Shown here: piece after piece, positions 36,951 to 46,068 of the stretch
How the letters are laid out: the number at the start of each line of letters is the position of its first letter
Position numbering within the stretch: the stretch's first letter is position 1
DNA from: JAPPKS01 sp963667895
GTDB lineage: Bacteria > Poribacteria > WGA-4E > PCPOR2b
Direction: 5' to 3'
DNA length: 64,000 nt
Assembly (NCBI GenBank): GCA_965223985.1
Contig: OZ245030.1
Location: forward strand, 1,302,001 to 1,366,000
Notes under the pieces: model-generated
Seen by the model: the letters and a program-made list of their open reading frames with translations, nothing else
What the model was told of the DNA's origin: nothing
The model's database searches: none
Translations under genes and position numbers: made by a program

Positions 36951-37025
36951 GCAATCCGGTCGGGGTAGATTTTCTGGGTGCTTCCCCCGATTAATTTTGC
37001 ATCTAAAACCACAGGGAGGTTTAAG
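36951..37025 (+). promoter_or_regulatory. conserved upstream block of array copy 5
   Basis: GCAATCCGGTCGGGGTAGAT, then CTGGGTGCTTCCCCC, an A/T-rich part and AGGGAGGTTTAAG align with the leaders of copies 2-4. Confidence 0.5.
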
Positions 37026-38233
37026 ATGAATATCAGAAGATTCACCAAGTGCACGTTTTTACTGGCAATTGTCGCGCTGATTTCGGCACTTTCTGCCTGT
37101 GACCAGTTTCAGGAGCTTCTCGTTCCACCCCAGATGGAAACTGAAGGGATTACCGTAGGCGTAGTCTTACCGTTGTCGGGGGACTATGCTTCCACTTACG
37201 GCGAACCCATGCTAAACGGCTTTGAGTTGGCTCGGCAAGAGATAAACAACTCACAGGCAAGCGAAGTACAAATCAGATTTAACCCTTTTAAGACTAAAGA
37301 CGATGGTGCAACTGTAGAGGGTGCAGTTAAAGCCTTTAACGAGCTGACCGAACAGGAGGATGGCGTACCTGTTATCCTCGGACCTGGCTTTTCATCTCAG
37401 TTCAAAGAGACTTCCCTAGTTGCGAATGAACACGGTGTTGTAGGTTTTAGTTCTACCCATCAGCCTCCCGCATTAATAAGGCTGGTGATTTTAACTTCCG
37501 TGCCGGCCTCATCACATCTCGGCTTAATCCTCCCGGCGTCATGGTGACACACGCGGACCTCGGCTACCAACAGGTGGCGACGATATATGACAAAGCCGAT
37601 ATCTACTCCACAATTGGCCATGATGATTTGACGGAAGCACTAAATGCGAACAACGTCAATATTGTCGCAACAGAAACTATCGACAGCATAAGCGGGGAAA
37701 CTAACTTTGCTGACGAATTAGGTCGGCTAATGGAGTCAAACCCTGAAGCCATCTTTGTCTCAGTCCTATCACGAGAGATGATTCCGATTCTGATTCAGAG
37801 TCGCGAGCTAGGTATTACGCCCTCTGTCCACCTCATAGTTCCTGAACTGACCAACATTGAGGTGAATGCCCTGGTTGAGGCAGGTAAGGCGGAGGCAGCC
37901 GAGGGAGTTATCAGCTTTACGGGGTGGGGCAGCCACACGCCGACTCCTGGGAATCAAGACTTCGTCCAAAATTACCGATCGACTTATGAAACCGATCCCA
38001 ACCCTTGGGCGGCGCAGTCGTATGCAACGCTCTACATTCTGACTGAAGCTATTGCGAATGCGGAATCAATGGATCCGGCAGCGATTCGAGACGCGCTGGA
38101 AGGTATCAGCGATTTTGACACAATCATGGGAAAATTCTCTTTTGACGAGAACGGTGACGCCGTTTATGACTCAAAGATACTGATTGTTAAGAACGGTCAA
38201 CTGGAGGTTTTTGGCTCTGACGAGATGCCGTAG
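37026..38233 (+). pseudogene. solute-binding lipoprotein, LivJ/AmiC type, frameshifted (array copy 5)
   Basis: ATG 37026 gives signal MNIRRFTKCTFLLAIVALIS and lipobox LSAC (Cys25). The frame follows the family to about FSST near 37460, then shifts; in the other frame it continues NKAGDFNFRAGLITSRLNPPG to the normal C-terminus at 38233 (FDTIMGKFSFDENGDAVYD). One base lost, or two gained, near TACCCATCAG explains it. The first fragment alone ends at 37547. Everything else is well preserved, so the lesion is recent or a sequence error. It shares PELTNIEVNALVEAGKAEAA with copy 3. Confidence 0.8.
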
Positions 38234-38269
38234 TCAGAGTAACGCACCAGACAGAGATGGATAATCTAA

Positions 38270-39086
38270 GTGGAGATTTCCATCGCAGGTGTCGCCTCCT
38301 CCTCTGACGGAACTGTTTCCATCGCGTGCTAGTCTACTTCCCAAGTGTAGTCATACACGGTCTTCGAAGAAATCAACAATCCGACGGCTCGGAGTGTAGG
38401 ACGCAGTTTATTCAGCTGATTTGAGAATTAGAGCAGGCTTGAAGCATTCAATAAACGATGCATCGGGTGCTATCTCGGTTGTTGAACCTAACAAGTAGCC
38501 TAGGAGGCTTCTAACCAAACCTATAAGCTTCTGAACAGAGTGATTTTATTCTAATTCCGTCGCCGCAAGGTTGTGTTTATTCCTAAGTATATCAAGGTAG
38601 TTCGTGCGGGCTGGGCTAACCAAAGATTTGCTGTGATACATGATGAGGCAGATCGATTTTCACAGATTCGCGTCGGGGAATTGTACGATAAGTTCACCGA
38701 AACAGCGACGAATCCTGATGTCGGCTATTGCACGAACGTTGGCTGAAACTTTGATTCAGAAACACTAACACGATACCCCGCCCTTAGTTCCTGTTTCACT
38801 TCCCGACCTGATTACAAACTAAATGCAAGACCGGAAATCAAGCCATCGTCTAGAATTACAGCGCGAAATACGGGACCGAACCGAGCAATTATTCTTCCTT
38901 CCATAATTTGGCGGAAGCGATTGCTATCGCTCTGTCCACTGATTCAACTGGAATTCGAAGCTCACTGGCAAATATCACAATTTTCGAAACTGTTTTCGAG
39001 GTAGTCTCCTTTGGCACGATCGGGGATTCCGTTTCCAACCGAAGCTATTGATTGTAATGGACGGTAAATAGGAAATCTTCGAATAA
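38270..39086 (+). pseudogene. heavily decayed solute-binding lipoprotein copy
   Basis: Between copies 5 and 6 about 800 bp carry scattered matches to the family in family order: GEISIAGVASSS near 38270, FEEINNP near 38365, LEAFNK near 38435, then GNQAIV, YSAKYGTEPSN-like, LAEAIAIA and ANITIFETVF from about 38830 to 39010, ending near EIFE at 39086. Many stops and shifts interrupt it. It is the oldest-looking relic in the array. Confidence 0.65.
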
Positions 39087-39152
39087 CTCTCAAAAGCAGT
39101 AGAGAAAGAAGATAGAGTATAATCAGGGTTACAAAAAATAAGGAGGTTCAAG

Positions 39153-40313
39153 TTGTATCTAAGCAGAGCTACTAGATTTGTGTTTGTCTTGACAATCGTC
39201 GCGTTGATGGTTTGGTTTTCTGCGTGTGATAGCGAGATGCCTCAAATGGATGGACTCAGTGGGGAGATTCCCATTGGTCTCGTCTACCCTGTCACCGGAC
39301 GGCTTGACACGTTTGCCCTACCGATACAACGTGGCTTTGAATTGGCTCTTGAGGAGGCAAACGACTTACAACTCGGAGATGTAATGCTTAAGTTCATCGT
39401 TGAGGACGATCAGAGCACGGTTGAGGGTGCCGTTGCGGCTTATAATAGACTGATTAATCAAGCGGACGTGCCTGTCATTTTCGGTCCCACAACTTCAGGT
39501 CAGGCTGAAGCGGCGTTTCCAATTGCGCAACAGAATGGTGTTGTGGCTTTTAGCTCATCCTCAAATGCCTCTGGTCTAAGTGCGCTTGGTGATTTTATCT
39601 TCCGTGCAGGGCTCACTACAGATATCCTACTCCCCGGTGGTGTCAGGGCAACGCATGCGAAACTTGGTTATCAACGGGTAGCAATCATATATGATGAAAT
39701 TGATTCCTACTCTATAGATAGTTATGAAAAGTTCAGGGACACGCTTACTGAGATCGGCGTCAAGATTTTGACCACGGAGACCTTCAAGAGCACAGAGTCT
39801 TCCCAAAACGGCGATACCAATTTTTCCGCACAATTAACGCGGATCAAAGACGCAAATCCCGACGCCATCTTTATCGCAGCACAGCTACCGGAGCAGACAG
39901 GGATTCTGATTCAGGGCCGTCAGATTGGGATTGCTACCGAGATTCCCTTTATCACCAGCCTGATAAATGACGTGGAAATCGCAGGGGCTGCCGCCGAGGG
40001 GGCAATCTCTTTTGCAGGTTGGATAAGTACGGATGACACACCGGGGAATCAAGCATTCGTCCAGAAGTACCGAGCGACGTATGGGAGTGAACCGAACGCT
40101 TGGACCGCGCAGTCGTATGCCGCTGTCTATATTGTCGCAGCGGCGATTGCGGAAGCGCAATCCACAGATCCAACCGCAATTCGCGACGCACTAGCGAATA
40201 CTAAGGATTTCGACACCGTTTTGGGGGCGTTCTCTTTTAATGCCGTCGGGGACGCTGTTTACGACCCAATTGTACAGATTGTCGAAAACGGTGAATTTAA
40301 AATTTTCGAGTAA
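39153..40313 (+). CDS. solute-binding lipoprotein, LivJ/AmiC type (array copy 6)
   Basis: A 386-residue array member. It starts at TTG 39153, 7 bases after AAGGAGG, where the others have ATG; no other start restores the signal peptide LYLSRATRFVFVLTIVALMV with lipobox FSAC (Cys25). The linker after Cys is short (DSEMPQMDGLSGE). The ligand domain has IPIGLVYPVTGRLDTF, EDDQSTVEGAVAAYNRLINQ and VIFGPTTSGQAEAAFPIA, closest to copies 1 and 7. A six-residue insertion (SSQNGD) lies in the second lobe. It ends VYDPIVQIVENGEFKIFE. Confidence 0.88.
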   Translation: MYLSRATRFVFVLTIVALMVWFSACDSEMPQMDGLSGEIPIGLVYPVTGRLDTFALPIQRGFELALEEANDLQLGDVMLKFIVEDDQSTVEGAVAAYNRLINQADVPVIFGPTTSGQAEAAFPIAQQNGVVAFSSSSNASGLSALGDFIFRAGLTTDILLPGGVRATHAKLGYQRVAIIYDEIDSYSIDSYEKFRDTLTEIGVKILTTETFKSTESSQNGDTNFSAQLTRIKDANPDAIFIAAQLPEQTGILIQGRQIGIATEIPFITSLINDVEIAGAAAEGAISFAGWISTDDTPGNQAFVQKYRATYGSEPNAWTAQSYAAVYIVAAAIAEAQSTDPTAIRDALANTKDFDTVLGAFSFNAVGDAVYDPIVQIVENGEFKIFE

Positions 40314-40337
40314 CCCCCGAGAGAAAGCAATGGATAG

Positions 40338-40424
40338 AAACCGAGTTTTTACCTTAAATGAACACCTGTTGTGCCAAAACAGAACCGATTTACCGCAGAG
40401 CATCATTAGTGAAAAACTCGGTTT
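40338..40424. repeat. 13-bp inverted repeat between copies 6 and 7
   Basis: AAACCGAGTTTTT (40338-40350) and AAAAACTCGGTTT (40412-40424) are perfect complements 61 bp apart. The second arm runs into TTTTCC, so a folded transcript could terminate here, though the long loop makes a repeat element as likely. Confidence 0.5.
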
Positions 40425-40475
40425 TTCCAAGTGATACAGCAACTTACTCTATAAGAAATTAAGAAAGTGCAATTT

Positions 40476-41657
40476 ATGAATAGAAGAATCACAAGATTTG
40501 TGCTTGCCTTGATGGTAACCGCGTTGATTGCGGGGTTTTCCACCTGCGATGATTCAGATCCTGGGGAGACACCTCAGATTGAAGGTTTCAGTGGAGAAAC
40601 TTCCATAGGCCTTGTCAACCCTGCCACCGGCCGACTCGCCTCGGTTGGGTTGGAGTTGGAAAACGGCTTTGAGCTAGCTCTTGAGGAGATTAACAACTCA
40701 CAGCTCGACAATACAAAATTCAAGTTTATTACAGAGGACGATAAAAGCACCGTTGAGGGTGCCGTTGAGGGTGCCGTTGAGGGTGCCGTTGAGGCTTTCA
40801 ATAAACTCATTAGTCAAGACGGCGTGTCTGTCATCATGGGGCCCGCTAGTTCAAGTGCAACGGAAGCGGCGTTTCCAATCGCACAAGAGAATCGGGTTGT
40901 GGCGATGAGCGCCACCTCCGCTGCCCGCGGTCTGAGCGCGATTGGCGATTATGTTTTTCGCACCATTCTTACCACAGATGTGCTGATTAGAAGCGGCATC
41001 GAGGTAACGCAGGCGAAACTCCGTTACCAAAGTGCGGCAATCATTTATGATGAAGTGGATCTCTTCTCTGCGGATGGCGCCGAAGTCATGAAGGAAGCCC
41101 TCACTGCAAATGACGTCGAGATTCTGACCACACAGACCTTCCAAAGCGGCGATATCGACTTTTCGGCGCAATTAACTCGCATCAAGGACTTAGATCCTGA
41201 TACTATTTTTGTTTCCGCTTTGCCGCCTGATAAACCTGAGATTCTGATTCAAGCTCGCCAACTCGGTATACTCGATTCGGTTTCCTTCATTATTAACACG
41301 CTGACTACAGCCGATGTACAATCCGCGGGCGATGCCTCAGAAGGTACGATCGCTTTTACCAGTTGGGACAAAACGGCTAACACACCAGGAAATCAAGCCT
41401 TCATTCAGAACTATCGTGCGAAGTATCGTATCGAACCGAATATCTGGGCTGCGCAGTCGTATGCCACGGTTGATATTCTCGCCAAGGCAATTACGGATGC
41501 CCAATCTACCGATGCAACCGCGATTCGGGACGCGCTAGCGAACATCACAGATTTCGACACCGTTCTGGGCAAATTCTCTTTTAACGCCATCGGTGACGCG
41601 GGATACGACCTAATTGTACTCATCGTTGAGAACGGTCAGCTTGTAGCCTTCGAGTAA
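40476..41657 (+). CDS. solute-binding lipoprotein, LivJ/AmiC type (array copy 7)
   Basis: The last intact array member, about 393 residues from ATG 40476 (GTG 40467 is an alternative; neither has a strong ribosome-binding site). Signal MNRRITRFVLALMVTALIA ends in lipobox FSTC (Cys24). A 12-bp tandem repeat at 40752 adds two GAVE units to the STVEGAV.AFNKL helix seen once in every sister copy. Ligand domain: TSIGLVNPATGRLASVG, VIMGPASSSATEAAFPIA. End: FDTVLGKFSFNAIGDAGYDL. It lacks the conserved upstream block of copies 2-5. Confidence 0.87.
   Translation: MNRRITRFVLALMVTALIAGFSTCDDSDPGETPQIEGFSGETSIGLVNPATGRLASVGLELENGFELALEEINNSQLDNTKFKFITEDDKSTVEGAVEGAVEGAVEAFNKLISQDGVSVIMGPASSSATEAAFPIAQENRVVAMSATSAARGLSAIGDYVFRTILTTDVLIRSGIEVTQAKLRYQSAAIIYDEVDLFSADGAEVMKEALTANDVEILTTQTFQSGDIDFSAQLTRIKDLDPDTIFVSALPPDKPEILIQARQLGILDSVSFIINTLTTADVQSAGDASEGTIAFTSWDKTANTPGNQAFIQNYRAKYRIEPNIWAAQSYATVDILAKAITDAQSTDATAIRDALANITDFDTVLGKFSFNAIGDAGYDLIVLIVENGQLVAFE
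40752..40796 (+). repeat. in-frame 12-bp tandem repeat in array copy 7
   Basis: GTTGAGGGTGCC occurs three times in a row from 40752, followed by a fourth partial unit (GTTGAGGCT). It encodes repeated VEGA and looks like replication slippage of the single unit present in the paralogues. Confidence 0.8.
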
Positions 41658-41894
41658 TCTCCCACTCCGTTAAGAACCCTTAAGACAAGCACTCGGTTAT
41701 CCTGACGATGGGTGGCAACCGGAGTCACTATGATTTTGTACAATCGAATTCGTTCGTGTGCGTTCGTTTTTTTGAGGACACGGCAGGGCTGGAAAAATGG
41801 GTTTTGAGTCCCGTAAAATCCTCTAACTAGGAAAAGAAATCTGAAAAGAAAGAGTCAGAGCAGTGGCAATAAAACTTGTGTTTTATGGCATTAG

Positions 41895-42206
41895 CGGTTA
41901 CGGGATTGAGAGAGGCGCCATCTCAGCGATTGTTTTGTAGCAAAAATCTACGGTTAATCTCCGCTGCGCCTAAACTCAGGTTGTTCGTAATTTAGAATAG
42001 CATCCAACCCGTACCCATCTCCCGGACGAAGAGCCGAATCTCGTGCATTCCCTGCGTGAAATGAAAGGCGTGCACCACCTGCGGCGTGGTTCGGTGGACT
42101 GCCAGTACCGCGCCCGCTCATTGTAGCTGCTTACATCGCAAGCGCGGGGTGTTTCAAGGTCGGTGCCGACGAAGAAGGAATCACTTTAGCCGGTGTATGC
42201 CGGCAA
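41895..42206 (-). pseudogene. decayed copy of the 3' end of the chimeric redoxin-like gene
   Basis: This stretch aligns base by base with 27190-27510, the 3' end of the gene at 27234-30010, for example AGAGCCGAATCTCGTGCATT, CGCAAGCGCGGGGTG and AACGAAGAAGGA-like segments in the same order and orientation. Substitutions and small indels destroy the reading frame, and similarity stops near 42206. The array of binding proteins thus lies between two related sequences about 14 kb apart. Confidence 0.85.
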
Positions 42207-43832
42207 AGAATCCAGGTAAAACCGACTCGTAGCGTACACGTGCGTCATTACTACCTAACTGGAAACAAAAATCTACGCAGTGAGTAGAAACGATCTTGCG
42301 TAGGGGCGCGTCTTGTGCTGCCCTAAGAAGGCACCCACAAGGGATGCTCCTACAAGTTTCATTTTTTAGAAGGGTTCAGCAAACGTTCTCCCCCTTGCGA
42401 AGGGGGAGTTAGAGGAGGTCTATCGCCATTTTGAAATCCTTCCCTTCCGTTCAGGATTACCTCTCTGCCTCAATCTCCTGAAAACGCCGGGCGCTTGCCG
42501 AGGATTGTCGGCAAGTAGGGATACCTTAAAACCGGTCGGCGAACGTCATAAGCAAAGCGTATCTCGAGAACCTGCTCTCAGCAACGATTTTCGAAAAGCC
42601 ACAGAATCATCTTACATATCCGGCCGTCAAAATATGCGCAACATCCTCACGTCTGAAACATCTACCCAACAGCTCAAAAGAGCCACTGAAGCCGGGACAG
42701 AACCGGAAGTTTTGAAGTCACTCTCAAATTTCCAGGACTATCTGGTTCTGCAGGGTATGACAAAATACGCCGATCTTAATCATTCACTGTCAAATATTCA
42801 AAATCACTATCACAACCTGTTTCAAAAATACCATCCTAGGAAAGTGCCTTCAGACTTAGATTATGCCGGAAGTCACAGATTGAGATTTGGAAGTCGGTGA
42901 ACGATTTTGACCTGCTTCAAGACAATAGAGAACCCATTTCGGCATGGATGAGAAGTGTTTGCGCCAACGAATTCAAAAGTACTGCAACTGACGAACAATC
43001 GCCCATTAGTGCCCCATTGCCGCTAGTCATGCCTGAGACAGACAATGCAACGCCTTCTCATGAAATCACCTAAGTGAAGCCTCAATCTAGTTCAAAGCAA
43101 TGGCTTTGAACCCCTACTTGAGTCGCTAATTTGCTCATGCGCTCTTCCTCGCAGATTCTCTTCGCCACGAGAGCCAGAAATTTACTCCGATGGAAAAATG
43201 TTTGTGAAATTTTTGGTTCTCAGTTCAGCGTCAAGTCGAATGGATTCAAGAAAAAACGAATCGGCCATCTGATGGTCTGTTGCAAATGTGCGCCATTATA
43301 AACAGAAGAACATGATTCAGTCTCTCGCGCAGGGAGATTTCGCTGCACACGGATATGCAATCTACCCTGAATCTTAATGATGACATGGAATAATCTTGCT
43401 TCCTGTTGTTTAGGGAAGCATCGAATTCATCAACGGCTATACAGAATTAAGCCTCGGAATTTCAATGGTATAACGTGTTGACGGATCATCTGCGAATCTA
43501 TTGACCCCTTAAACCGAGTCACATCCTTACCGGTGTATCAATGTTGGATTGCTTTCAAGAAGGAATTTGTGATATAGTGTTTCCCACAACTCCCAGTGGA
43601 GTGGCTGTCCAGGTGTTTTTATGATGCGTCCACGAGCACATAAACGATGGATTAAAAAAGTCTATGGAAAATCGTGACTTTTTTGTGTATACTACCTTGA
43701 CGATGTACGGTATTAAGATTTCCAGATGCGGTTGTTGGGTGTTGGAATTTATTCATCCCATTGTGGCAATTAGCATCGTTTCTCGGGACGTTTAATTCGG
43801 CAATTATCAATTCAGAGAAGGAGGGTTAACCA
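42207..43832. other. 1.6-kb region without a confident gene
   Basis: Contains a perfect short hairpin (CTCCCCCTT/AAGGGGGAG, 42388-42408) similar to one near 56850, a possible frameshifted coding region at 42505-43073, and AT-rich sequence before the PQQ gene. I see no recognised gene or terminator otherwise. Confidence 0.35.
42505..43073 (+). pseudogene. possible frameshifted hypothetical gene
   Basis: A 131-codon frame from TTG 42505 ends at 42900 (middle part NFQDYLVLQGMTKYADLNHS). Just before its stop, another frame continues with coding-like sequence (DFDLLQDNREPISAWMRSVC) to a stop at 43071-43073. Joined, they would make about 190 residues, helix-rich and charged. No ribosome-binding site supports the start and no family is recognised. 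It may be a relic. Confidence 0.25.
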
Positions 43833-45113
43833 ATAAAAGACAAAAGGCGACTTAACCAGGTGAGTACACTTTTCGCAGCAACGTTGCTGATTGTAATGTG
43901 GAATTTCAGTAGCAGCATGCTAACCACTGCATTGGGAAATGGCTCAGGAATCGAATGGCATCAGTGGCGGGGTCCCAATCGAGACGGGGTTTCCCAAGAA
44001 ACCGGGCTTCTCAATAGTTGGCCGCAAGATGGGCCTAAAGTCTTATGGCGAATCCCTTTTGGACACGGTTATTCGGGAATCTCCATTTTGCGTGGACGTC
44101 TCTACACCATGTTCGCTCCAGAGGAAGATGAGTTTGTGGTTTGTCTGAATGCGTCCAATGGAGAGGAGTTCTGGCGTTTTCGCACTGATTCCAAATTCAC
44201 TAACGAGCATGGCGATGGCCCGCGTTCAACGCCAACGGTGAATGAGGATGCGGTTTTTGCGCTGGGGTCGAAAGGGAAACTCCACGCTTTAGATGCTCGA
44301 AATGGCGAAAGATTATGGGAACATGATTTGGTTGACGAGTTTGGAAGCAAAATCCCGGGGTGGGGATTCGCCACATCACCGCTTGTTGAAGCCAATCTAC
44401 TTGTGGTTGAAGTCGGAGGCAAGGATGGAAAATCTATCGTAGCTTTCGACAAAAAGAGTGGTGATTTGGTTTGGACATCCCCTACCGACGAACCTGGGTA
44501 CTCATCGCCAATTGCCATTACATTCAATGGAATTCGGCAAATCATAATTTTCACATCACAAGGTCCTGTTTCTGTATCGCCAACAGATGGAAAAATCTAC
44601 TGGAAATATCTCTGGCCTGAAGGTATAAATATAGCTACACCGCTCTTCATTCCTGAAAGTCAAATTTTCGTCTCCGCTTCTTACGACAAAGGCGCTGTCC
44701 TTGTCAAAATGAAATCCGACGGTGGTGCGGTCACGGTTGATGAGGTGTGGAAGAGCCGCGTGATGAAGAATCACTTCAATGCATCAGTGCTTCACGGCAA
44801 CTATCTATATGGTTTTGACAACGCCATCTTGAAATGTATTGAAGCCAATACTGGCGCGGAACAATGGGTGGCGCGCGGCTTCGGCAAGGGCAGTCTGATT
44901 TATGCTGACGGAAATTTAATAGTCCTCGGCGATGAGGGCAGACTCGCGTTGGTCGAAGCAACACCGTTGCAATATAAAGAAAAAGGGGAAGTTCAACTCT
45001 TAGAAGGCAAATGTTGGACCGCGCCAACGCTCGCCGGTGGTAGACTTTACGTCCGAAACCACGAGGAACTGGTTTGTTTAGATTTAACAGGCGAAATTGC
45101 CGTTAATGAGTGA
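43833..45113 (+). CDS. secreted PQQ-binding-like beta-propeller protein, probable AUA start
   Basis: An eight-blade-type PQQ-like propeller: WHQWRGPNRDGVSQ, then blade motifs VVCLNASNGEEFWRFR, LHALDARNGERLWEHD, IVAFDKKSGDLVWTSP and SPTDGKIYWKYLWP. Related proteins include BamB-like and quinoprotein-dehydrogenase-like scaffolds; no catalytic calcium or PQQ residues can be assured. A start at GTG 43860 has no ribosome-binding site. AGGAGGG at 43820-43826 instead sits 6 bases before an in-frame ATA at 43833, which would give a full signal peptide with basic N-region KDKRRLNQ before STLFAATLLIVMW. So either AUA initiates, or an ATG was mutated, or the base is wrong. Paralogue of the gene at 60925-62511. 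Confidence 0.8.
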   Translation: MKDKRRLNQVSTLFAATLLIVMWNFSSSMLTTALGNGSGIEWHQWRGPNRDGVSQETGLLNSWPQDGPKVLWRIPFGHGYSGISILRGRLYTMFAPEEDEFVVCLNASNGEEFWRFRTDSKFTNEHGDGPRSTPTVNEDAVFALGSKGKLHALDARNGERLWEHDLVDEFGSKIPGWGFATSPLVEANLLVVEVGGKDGKSIVAFDKKSGDLVWTSPTDEPGYSSPIAITFNGIRQIIIFTSQGPVSVSPTDGKIYWKYLWPEGINIATPLFIPESQIFVSASYDKGAVLVKMKSDGGAVTVDEVWKSRVMKNHFNASVLHGNYLYGFDNAILKCIEANTGAEQWVARGFGKGSLIYADGNLIVLGDEGRLALVEATPLQYKEKGEVQLLEGKCWTAPTLAGGRLYVRNHEELVCLDLTGEIAVNE

Positions 45114-45168
45114 ACAATAACAGCAGATTGGCGTATTGCTCTCAAATTTAACACATTCAGTAAAACAC

Positions 45169-46002
45169 ATGGGTATGACTGACAAAAGAAAAGTTCTCGT
45201 AACTGGTGCATCGGGATATATCGCAGGAAGAATGTTACCCACCTTCCGTGAACGGTACAATCTTGTGTTGCTCGATGTCAAAACGACCAATCGGGAAAGT
45301 GAGGCAGTCCAAGGTGTGCAGATTGCCAATCTGACTGACCCTAATCGCGACACATACCGCCACTATTTCAAAGATGTTGATGCCGTTGTACATTGCGCCT
45401 TCACACGCGGAGGCTTTGAGGACGAGTTTGCGAACGTTCAGATGGCGTACAATGTTTATCAGACCTGCCTTGAGGAGGACATTCGGCGGGTGGTTGTTTG
45501 TAGTTCAAATCACGCTGCAGATTACTATGAACGGTTAATCTGGGCGGATGAATGGAACGTTGTGACGCCGGATATGCGCCCACTGTCTGACAACTTCTAC
45601 GGTTGGGCAAAAGAGGCGTATGAGCATCTTGGTTTTGTGTTTGCGACGGGGCACGTCAATGGCAAAACGCTGCAGAATGTACAGCTTCGAATCGGTGCCC
45701 CTCGAGAAACGATTCTTGATGAAGTTGAGCCAGACCAGTTGAAGCGTATCCACCGGGGGCTTGGCGCCTACTTGAGCGCACGGGATCAAGCACAACTCTT
45801 CATAAAAAGCATTGAGACTGAAAACATCGAAGATGAAAATGGGGTCCCGTTTCAAATTTTCTACGGCACTAGCGGTAACTCACACGGATTCTGGAGCATC
45901 GTGAACGCCCGCAAAATTATCGGTTATGAACCTGAAGATAATAGTGCAGTCAAGTTTGCTGAACAGATTGAGAGGTTAATGAGGACAGCAAAAAGCGACT
46001 AA
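45169..46002 (+). CDS. NAD-dependent epimerase/dehydratase family protein
   Basis: An extended short-chain dehydrogenase of about 277 residues. Nucleotide-binding loop VLVTGASGYIAGRM is at the N-terminus. The active site shows SSNHAADYYE (Ser region) and FYGWAKEAYE, the YxxxK-like pair replaced by Tyr-Gly-Trp-Ala-Lys with Tyr and Lys in the right spacing. Such proteins act on nucleotide sugars or sugar acids (for example uronate dehydrogenase, which it resembles in size). ATG 45169 and ATG 45175 are both possible; no ribosome-binding site decides. It is followed 66 bp later by a Gfo/Idh gene, suggesting joint sugar metabolism. Confidence 0.83.
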   Translation: MGMTDKRKVLVTGASGYIAGRMLPTFRERYNLVLLDVKTTNRESEAVQGVQIANLTDPNRDTYRHYFKDVDAVVHCAFTRGGFEDEFANVQMAYNVYQTCLEEDIRRVVVCSSNHAADYYERLIWADEWNVVTPDMRPLSDNFYGWAKEAYEHLGFVFATGHVNGKTLQNVQLRIGAPRETILDEVEPDQLKRIHRGLGAYLSARDQAQLFIKSIETENIEDENGVPFQIFYGTSGNSHGFWSIVNARKIIGYEPEDNSAVKFAEQIERLMRTAKSD

Positions 46003-46068
46003 TCAGTTGTTAGAGTGAAAGTCTCCGCCAAAATTAAACAAATTCATTTGCCATAATCAGGGTGAGAC

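Noticed and set aside
31032..41657. CRISPR or phase-variable cassette interpretation of the regular array
   Set aside because: The repeating unit is a 1.2-1.4 kb gene with a signal peptide, not short repeats with spacers, and no recombinase or invertase gene or inverted crossover sites were seen.
42388..42408. Hairpin CTCCCCCTT/AAGGGGGAG as a terminator
   Set aside because: No T-run follows, no gene ends nearby, and a similar sequence recurs near 56850, so a dispersed repeat fits better.
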